From Anisakis pegreffii (taxonomy: Eukaryota > Nematoda > Chromadorea > Rhabditida > Anisakidae), in assembly GCA_035041965.1 (NCBI GenBank), contig JAPYMA010000444.1, positions 62,001-126,000 of the forward strand: a DNA stretch of 64,000 nt. The letters run 5' to 3'. Within the stretch, counting starts at the first letter, position 1. Each line of letters starts with the position of its first letter. Under the pieces are notes generated by a model, which was given only the letters and a program-made list of their open reading frames with translations, was not told the origin of the DNA and did not search any database. The translations under genes and the position numbers were made by a program. Positions 56,101 through 64,000 of this stretch are shown piece by piece.

Positions 56101-59100
56101 CCAGCCCGAACGAAGCCCGTAAAAACAATTCACCAATGCTAACGGCGTTCTTGACTTGATAATAGCGTCAATCGGAATATTACAAATGCTAACACTAATA
56201 TTCAATAATCACTAATAATCATTGATAATAATAAAAGTCATAATACTTAGAATAATATTAATAATAACGATAAGGAATATTAATATCATGAAATAATAAT
56301 AATCACAATGATATCAATACCCTACTGATATCATTATCAATATATCACGAGAAATGATCAAATTCAGCAAAGCGTATGATATAAACTGATGACCAGTCCA
56401 GTAAAAAATCGATAATTGAATCGATCAATCGCTACCAAAACACTATCACTTATCAGTAATCACATTCACTGCAGATTAATCTCACAATTTTGTTTGTCTC
56501 ATTCCTATTCCATTATTCATTTCCATATGGCAACAATGTCTATTGATATCCGAATGAACACAAATAATTATTCACTGAATATTTTGCGGTTTTCAAAAAA
56601 AAGCCAAAACAAATATAAACGTATTTGCATTATGGTTGCACAGCAAACAAACACTTTTTGAACGTTGTCGATTTTCGGCATCATAATAAAATTAATCCGA
56701 CTGTGACTCAATCAATCAATCTACCGTCAAATTATTCATGATGCTATTACACTGTACTGCTGCTATAAATCTACTAAATTACTTTGAATATTTCTCCAAA
56801 TGCTATCGGCTATTATTATTCTCATTGCTATGTCGTTATTATTACAACCATTAAAATGACTCTTCTCAATGCTGTTATTTTTGATCCCCGTTATCAATAT
56901 TATTATATTCAACATCGTTCTATTAAAGCATGAACGAGCAGAATATCGAAAGCTTGTTCTGATGGAAAATAGCTATTAAATGGCAAATAGAAATGTACAT
57001 TCTCCACAGAAGTAAGCACCACCGAAGTTAGCAACATATATTTCATCATCAGCATTGATACAGATGATCGTAACGATTGTAAGCACGCGAATTTCGATGC
57101 TTGATGCGATTGTCAGTTAGACAAACCGAACGACTGACTGATCGATCGTATATGGGAAATTTGTTACGAAATAATAATAATTTTGATGACGAAATCCATT
57201 CGCACTCTCACCAAACACACAACAGAATTTCCGAATAACAATGCACAGAAACTTCCTCACCTTTTCCAGTGGACTGCGATGGTCTTGCAGGATTATTCTG
57301 TTTTACAGTAACGGCAAACAACTGTCGATTAGAATATAGATCTGAACAGTAGTGATAAAAAGTGATAATAATCTTCTTCTAATTGATAATCTAAAATGTT
57401 TTATTATCATTACCAAACCCTAACAAACAATAACTTCATGAAGAACACCTAACTACAATCTGTTGCTATATTATGAACAGACTTTGTTTCGATGGAACTT
57501 TATATTGGGTAGGAACGGAACCAACAAACGATTTGTCATTCGCATATCATCACAACAAGCGATTAAACAACGATCAGCGAATTGAAATCGCTCAGTACGA
57601 TCGAGTATCATCCAACACGCATAACACGTCATATCGAACGCAGTCTCATGATCGCAGTCACGAATAATATTCATGATCGTCATCAATAATATATTCATAA
57701 TATTTTAACGTCAAAACAAAGTCGCCATATTCACACATATTACAAATTCACCATTACAACATTACAACTGTTTGTGAAACGAGTCAATGATTAACGAGAA
57801 ACAAGGTCTGATAACACGAAGTTCAATTAACAATATTCTCTATACTGTTATCATTATGGACAGTATATGGCCTTTGAGGTTATCAGTGGTATTGTCATTG
57901 AAACAAGTAAGACGATCCTTGTGACACTGGCAGCGATAATAAGAGACCAATAAAAATAAACATTGAGGTTCAAAAGCAAACAGTATCGGTTGACTACCGG
58001 CTTTTATCATTTCCTTTCAACATTTCTTTGGATTGCTATGTCTTGACTCACGGCTCTGATTTAAATCCCTTCTAAACATTCTCCTCAAATAAACATCATA
58101 TTTTTATTATCTGATCACGTGGTCAAATATTTTGTCCTAAAAAAAGAATCCCTTTCGATGTACTGATTAATATTCCTGAACAATCCTGACCTGGCCAAAC
58201 AACAACAACAATTCAAGGCAATACTAATGAATCGTCGAACAATATCGATGCAATTGTAGAATAATTGTAATTTTGTATGTATTGGTACACGATGACACGA
58301 ATTGATGAATTCAAATCTCTTTCAGAAATCCGTCCATCCAGCCCATTGTCTACACCACTAATTAATTGCATTGTGCTGTAACTTTAATTAGATTGCGATG
58401 CGACTTTTTCACTTTCGCTTTCGTACGAACAATGTGTGGATGAGTTCTCGAAATATGGATGAATACATCCACTCAAACGGCTATCAATCTGATAAAGCTG
58501 GAACTAGATTGCAACTTATCACGTGCCACTACTACAACAGTCATTCATCACTACTGGCTGTTACTGACACCATTATTACGAGTAGTATTATCAGTATAGT
58601 AATCATGTCATATCACCGTTTTTTGAATGAATGATAACACCGTAGTAAAAAGGGCAAGTGAATCAATGAACAAATATAGGTGATGAACACATCAAATCAT
58701 ATCTGTAATGTAATGTTTCTCTCATTGTTCCAATTGAAATAATCGTCGTAAACTTCCTCACGAGAAAACGAACGATTCAATTTATAAGATTAAAAAATTA
58801 TCAGTTTTTTTTCATTTGCCTCACTCAGTGATCAGTGTAAAGCGAACAACTGATCTCGCTGCACAAATGCGCTGCACTATAGGACATTTTAAGTGCAATC
58901 TAATCATTATCACACTCAAATCACTATCGTTATTACAATAGGTTTCATAGTATCGCTATCATTATCATTATTACTGCTACTCGATTCCAGTGACTATCAG
59001 TTTATTACAATGTAAGTAATGCTGTTTGATGTGCGTTAACGAGCAACTTGATCGATTCAATTTAACAATATTGTTGATATCTGAAAGAATAACGTGAAAT

Positions 59101-60934
59101 TTCTGAAGGTGTGCATTGAGAATTGCTAATTGTAAGATTTTGAACAGTGTTCACTTCAGAAACAAAATATTAATGGAGAGGACAGCACGTAAATATATGA
59201 TGAATCGTTGGATTGTACTCTGCTATTCACCATCGTGTTTTGGGTGAAAGAAATTATGAACGTTCTCTGATTAATGTATACCCGAAGCAAACACATTTCG
59301 AAACAAGATATAACCAAACAAAAACGCACATGACAAAAAAACTTCCGTATTGGTTCAGTCGAAAAGAAATTGATGTTTACTTCGAGTGTCTTCGAAAAAA
59401 TTCTCTACTTATGACTTATGTTCATACATATTTAAAATACTATCATACTGATGTTTGCATAGCTTAACTTATAATACGTCATGTTTACATATACGTGAAT
59501 ATAAATCTCAATCATATCAGCTTTAGACTGCGATTCCGTAAGCTTCTAACCTGATACTTGGTGTGTTTCTTCAAAAGTGATCTGGAGGAAGGAAGGACTA
59601 CTCCGTACATCTCGGTCATAACCGTTTCATCAGTTGACAAGACGAAATTCATTAGAACGAATAATTTCTTATACTCAACTATCGTTGCTAATAGTGAGTG
59701 GGAGAAAAAAATTTTACGACAATTATTTCGTACACATTGATATCGGTGGTGATCAAGCAGGAATTCATACCCGTAATCAGTTGTAATTGTACTCATTAAT
59801 AGAGATAAGAATGAATATGAATAAATAGAGATAAGATATTTACATAAACTCTGAAGAAATTTCCAATTGTAAACATTTCAAAAGAAAATTTCAAACTTCT
59901 CGCTCAAGTTATCACTATCCACCTGTCAATTCTCATTGAATTGACGAAAATCATGATTGGAGAGGAAATTCGTGAACGTTTATCTGAAGAACATTACAAT
60001 AACAGTAGTAAAATGGCAAACAACACTCTCAGTTGTCTCACCTGTTACGAAGCATTTCGTAATGAATGTGTTGAAAACAGCTTGCTAAAAATCAAATATT
60101 TTGAAAGGAACACACGTGATAATTACAGTAATGATAGCACAAATCATAATAACGAGGATATCGATAACATTATATTAAGGAGGATCGTTATGAAGGGCTC
60201 AAGTCAAATTTTCCTATCGTTTTCTTTCATTCTTTCTTTCATTCTTTCATTTTCATTTCATTTCATTCTTTTCAACGTGACGAACTGCTGCAAATGTGAT
60301 AGCCTTACATATTATTAATATAATAAGTCCGCTTGAAACGATCGACTGCAACTTGCATTTTTTTAATGTATGAAATGATTAAAATCGGTAAGAAAAATGA
60401 AATAAAAATGAACTCAAATCCTGAAAATCGATATTATTATTCATATCAACAGTGATACTAATAATGATAACAGCAATAATAACAATAACAATAATAATAA
60501 CAATGATAAGAGTAATCCTGAAGATAAGATTGCATCATCTCACTGAGTCGTTCACTGATCAATTGATCAATTCTGAGCACTCTGACTGGTCGAAATCGAT
60601 TCCAATCGAAAAGAAAGTGCTGTTGTGATTCTTAAGAAAGTCCAACCATATGGCTTGCAACTGAAGTAACTGAATGAACGAAGAGACGATATACACTCTG
60701 ATCGATTACCAGTTTGTGAATTCCAGTTATCGTTTAAATGGTGCTGTGCTCTCTTAAGAAGAAGTCATTCCACGCTTAGAAACTAAAACTATTGAACCGA
60801 AATGCACACAGAACCCGTCCATTCAACAAAAAAATTCAGTGTTATGGCAATGATGTTCATAACTAATCACATTAACTTCCCACCATTTAATGTGGTTTGA
60901 CCAAGAACATTACGTTACATCGAAAGCGATTACT
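53101..60934. other. gene-poor interval upstream of the ZNF277 gene
   Basis: Nearly 8 kb with no exon I can support on either strand. The part next to 53100 should contain the ZNF277 promoter. The plus strand loses the strong C-over-G bias seen further left. AATAATAAT tracts occur at 56220-56310 and 60460-60510, and a TTCTTTCAT-type repeat at 60218-60255. Frames of 60-125 codons are scattered and lack recognisable domains. Confidence 0.5.
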
Positions 60935-60942
60935 GCCTAGAG

Positions 60943-61771
60943 CAGTGGTTCTTATAGGGGTGGAATTACCCATTTTGGGTAACTTAGAGGCGCCAGTGGA
61001 TAATGGAGGGGGTCGGGAAATTAGTATTTCGTGCAGTTTTTATTTTATGATAGAACGCCATTTTGATGATGCTTTTTAACTTGGATCTGTAAAAGTGATT
61101 GGTTGACGGCAACACTCTCTATCCTCCTGTTTTCTGAGTATCAATAGCTCGTGAGGACCTAACACGGTTTTCATTCGTTTTAACAGGATTATCATTCTTT
61201 TCCGAGCTGTTTCAATCGCTCTCATAGCTTTTATCACCAAAAGTGTTCTCTTCTGATAATTTCTCATTCATTACATTCAACAATCAAAGTCAAATTCTCA
61301 TTCTATCAAATACACTCTATAATCAATCATTTGACAGTCGAACGTTGTTGATCAATAATATTCAATTGTTGTATTGTTGACTTCGGTTGTCAACACTCGT
61401 CAACGCATCCAGTAAACAGTATGTGCTACAGAATGAGAAATTGATTCAAACTGTGAAGTGAAATGAGACGAAGTGAATGATAAAAACTCATCAATAGAAC
61501 GGTATTCGCATATGATAGCTATGAGATTAACTACAACACGTCTAAAAAGAATGAGAATCTATCTGAATCAGTTTGAAGTGAGCATGTGACAGACAATGGC
61601 TTTGCATGCAATCATAATCGATTGCAGTAATGAGCATCACAACGGTCTAACAGAAGGCCTAGCCATATGGAATACCATCATGAAGTTATTGTATCGGGGG
61701 GGGGAGGTGGTGACGGCGGCCTGCCAGATTAGCAAAAGGGATAACGGGGCACCCGAACATGAGAACCACTG
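60943..61771. mobile_element. non-autonomous hAT-type DNA transposon (829 bp)
   Basis: The left end begins CAGTGGTTCTTAT; the right end, read on the opposite strand, begins CAGTGGTTCTCAT, so the termini are inverted with 12 of 13 matches. This is the hallmark end of hAT (Charlie/Tip100-like) elements. An identical 8-base sequence, GCCTAGAG, flanks the element at 60935-60942 and 61772-61779, the size of a hAT target-site duplication. G-rich subterminal stretches (61008-61017, a run of nine G at 61696-61704) fit the class. No transposase frame is present, so it would need a transposase from elsewhere. The intact duplication suggests it is not very old. Confidence 0.88.
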
Positions 61772-61779
61772 GCCTAGAG

Positions 61780-62849
61780 CAAACTTATTCAAACGCTTTG
61801 AATCGAGCTGAAAGTTCAACTCAGGTTAACTTCTACTCACGAAATCGACTTGAATTCAGACATGAAATGAGGCCAAGCGATAGCTAGATGCCTCAAAACA
61901 TCAATATTTGATCAAGAGACGAATCAGCTATCCAATAGCCACTACCTATCCATCCAAAAAGTCAATTTTCATTTTTCTCTCCAAATTTCCCGAATCGTTT
62001 TCGTTCAATAGTTGCTGTTTTTCTGAAACTAGAAGGGACGTTGCTAGAACCGGTAAATGGGTGAAATTTTTGAAAAAAAAAACAACACCAACGGCAATAG
62101 AATGTGGAAAACAGGAAAATCGGAAAAATCAAGGAATGATAAAGAGGCGATCAGTTGAAATTTACAAGTGCTTCGAGAAGTTGAAATGAAATGAGATAGA
62201 AATGGTACATCAAATGTATGAGTGTACGCTTGTTTTCATCACTAGCTGTTGGCTGCACAAAGTGTCGAACACCGAAAAACGAACAAAAACTTCAAAGAAA
62301 CGAGAAACGAGAATGATTCGAATGATTGTTATTCTTACAAACTCCCAGCACAACATTAATCACATACTCGACCATCAAACTACACAAAACTGCAATCGGT
62401 TCCATACAAGCTTAAGTTGAATCCATCCGTAATCCGTCCATTTTGAATCCATAAAAGTCAACAGCCGATCGAACGACCAGAATATACTTTCATGTTGAAA
62501 TGTATATGGCAAATAAAGTAGTTGAATGATTACATTAACAGCTGTCGTGAAAGTCGTTAAATTAATATGTTGCCTTCATTTTGAACTTATTCTTATGGTA
62601 ATACTCCAATCGCGGAACATTAAACAGCCCCTAACCATGTTGTTGTCTAGTTATTAACAAGCAACTATCAATAGCAGGCATACGAAGAGCAAACATGCTT
62701 TTAATGCTACCGAAACGAGTTCAAGGAAGGGTTTTCGTTCCTTGATGTCAATCCTCTTGACTGGACCTGAATTACCCATTCGGATGGATTTTTTTACGAT
62801 CAGACAAACGAACGGATTGACGAACAAATTTTACAGGTATTCGTCGAAA
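61780..62849. other. spacer between the hAT element and the satellite, no gene seen
   Basis: About 1.1 kb of unremarkable AT-rich sequence. Plus-strand frames at 61908-62189 and 62202-62420 lack any recognisable domain or splice structure and are not called. Confidence 0.5.
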
Positions 62850-64000
62850 GGGTTTGATCAATAGTGGTAGAATGTAAGTGAACGAGCGACTTTGCGCTTG
62901 CTGTTGAGATAGCCTTATGAGAAAAGCCATATCTCTACAAGAAAGTAGAATTGCCCAACAAAATAAATGTTATTTGAATCTGGAGATTCCGCTGAGTCGA
63001 ACAGTGCAAAGAAATTCACATGTTATTGGCCAAAGCTGAGACTACGGTAAGCTCGAAGGTGGCAACCCGCATAACATTGAGAAAACAGCTATATCTCCTC
63101 AAGTAAGCAAAACTGCTCGGCCAAATATATGATATTTTAAATGTAAAGATTCTGAGCAATCAAACGCTGCAAAGAAATTCACATCGTTACGGGTAAACCT
63201 GAATATTCGGTTAACCCGAAGATGGCAATCCGCATATTGCTATTGAACGTATTGACTGCTCTATAGAGATCAGTTTGTATGAATGAGCGCGACTGCGCTA
63301 TCGAGTTAAGATAGATCTAAATAGATGGCTATAGCTCCTCAGGAAAGCAAAATCGCTCGACAAAATATATGTTAATCTGAATGAGGAGATCCAGCTGGAT
63401 CGACTGATGTAAAGAAATTCATATGTTACTGGGTAAACTTGAGAAGACGGTAGCCTTGAAGGTGGCACCCGAGATATTATTAATAAAATGCCTATATCTC
63501 CTCAACAAGGCCAAATTGCTCAGTAAAATTTTTAATATTCTGAATCTAGAGGTTCTGCTGGATTCAACGGTGAAAAGAAATTCGCATGCTTCCGGGCAAA
63601 CCTGAGAAGACGGTTAGCTCGAATATCGCAATCCGCCTATTGTTAATATGAACATATTGATTGCTCTATGGTGATCAATTTGTATGAATGAGCGCGACTG
63701 CGCTATCGAGTTAAGATAGATCTAAATAGATGGCTATAGCTCCTCAGGAAAGCAAAATCGCTCGACAAAATATATGTTAATCTGAATGAGGAGATCCAGC
63801 TGGATCGACTGATGTAAAGAAATTCATATGTTACTGGGTAAACTTGAGAAGACGGTAGCCTTGAAGGTGGCACCCGAGATATTATTAATAAAATGCCTAT
63901 ATCTCCTCAACAAGGCCAAATTGCTCAGTAAAATTTTTAATATTCTGAATCTAGAGGTTCTGCTGGATTCAACGGTGAAAAGAAATTCGCATGCTTCCGG
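62850..64000. repeat. higher-order tandem satellite, 163 + about 242 = 405-bp period, truncated by the window end
   Basis: The anchor AAAGAAATTC occurs at 63008, 63171, 63411, 63574, 63816 and 63979: spacings of 163, 240, 163, 242 and 163. A short monomer (A) thus alternates with a longer one (B) that carries about 80 extra bases including GAGCGCGACTGCGCTATCG, with an AGCGC/GCGCT inverted repeat. The AB dimers starting near 63286 and 63691 look identical over the roughly 310 bases that can be compared, while the first dimer (from about 62850) is diverged. No coding potential is evident. Confidence 0.9.

Noticed and set aside
59941..60318. 125-codon plus-strand frame near the right end (MTKIMIGEEIRE...)
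   Set aside because: No family resemblance, ends in a run coded by TTCTTTCAT repeats, and no splice or promoter context supports a gene.
61076..61267. Basic 63-codon frame inside the hAT element as a possible transposase fragment
   Set aside because: Too short, and it lacks any residue pattern of the hAT catalytic or dimerisation domains.

Overview
The window is eukaryotic and AT-rich, with split genes. It is best read as nematode or nematode-like: its genes match the families known in worms as eri-1, cku-80, aman-2, sax-1 and ztf-7, introns are mostly about 60-400 bp, and several genes have a strong 3' splice acceptor only 2-29 bases upstream of the start codon, as expected for spliced-leader trans-splicing. 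The species cannot be fixed from sequence alone. Another trans-splicing invertebrate remains possible, and the loose 3' splice sites argue against a close Caenorhabditis relative.

Layout. All nine protein genes lie on the minus strand, head to tail, between 742 and 53100. In transcription order (right to left): a ZNF277-like C2H2 zinc-finger protein, a GPATCH11-like G-patch protein, CWF19L1 (lariat-debranching cofactor family), an MPP8-like chromodomain/ankyrin protein, an NDR kinase (SAX-1/STK38), Golgi alpha-mannosidase II, Ku80, PPP2R3C (PP2A B'' family) and ERI-1 (3'-5' exoribonuclease). I rebuilt exon-intron structures by hand. Eight models close as single open frames: ERI-1 474, PPP2R3C 480, AMAN-2 1252, NDR 484, MPP8-like 1286, CWF19L1 550, GPATCH11 387 and ZNF277 738 residues. 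Ku80 has one unresolved frame conflict between exons 11 and 12.

Right end (53101-64000). No gene could be supported here. The stretch holds an 829-bp non-autonomous hAT-type transposon with inverted termini and an 8-bp target duplication, and the start of a satellite with a two-level repeat (163 + about 242 = 405 bp) that runs off the window. Other repeats sit in introns of the mannosidase, MPP8-like and GPATCH11 genes.

How the genes relate. Most are housekeeping genes. A theme of RNA processing and silencing recurs (ERI-1, CWF19L1, GPATCH11, the MPP8-like H3K9me-reader candidate), but co-location does not show shared function. The most interesting item is the MPP8-like gene: an intact chromodomain, ankyrin repeats and the conserved C-terminal domain together, as in the vertebrate HUSH silencing subunit.
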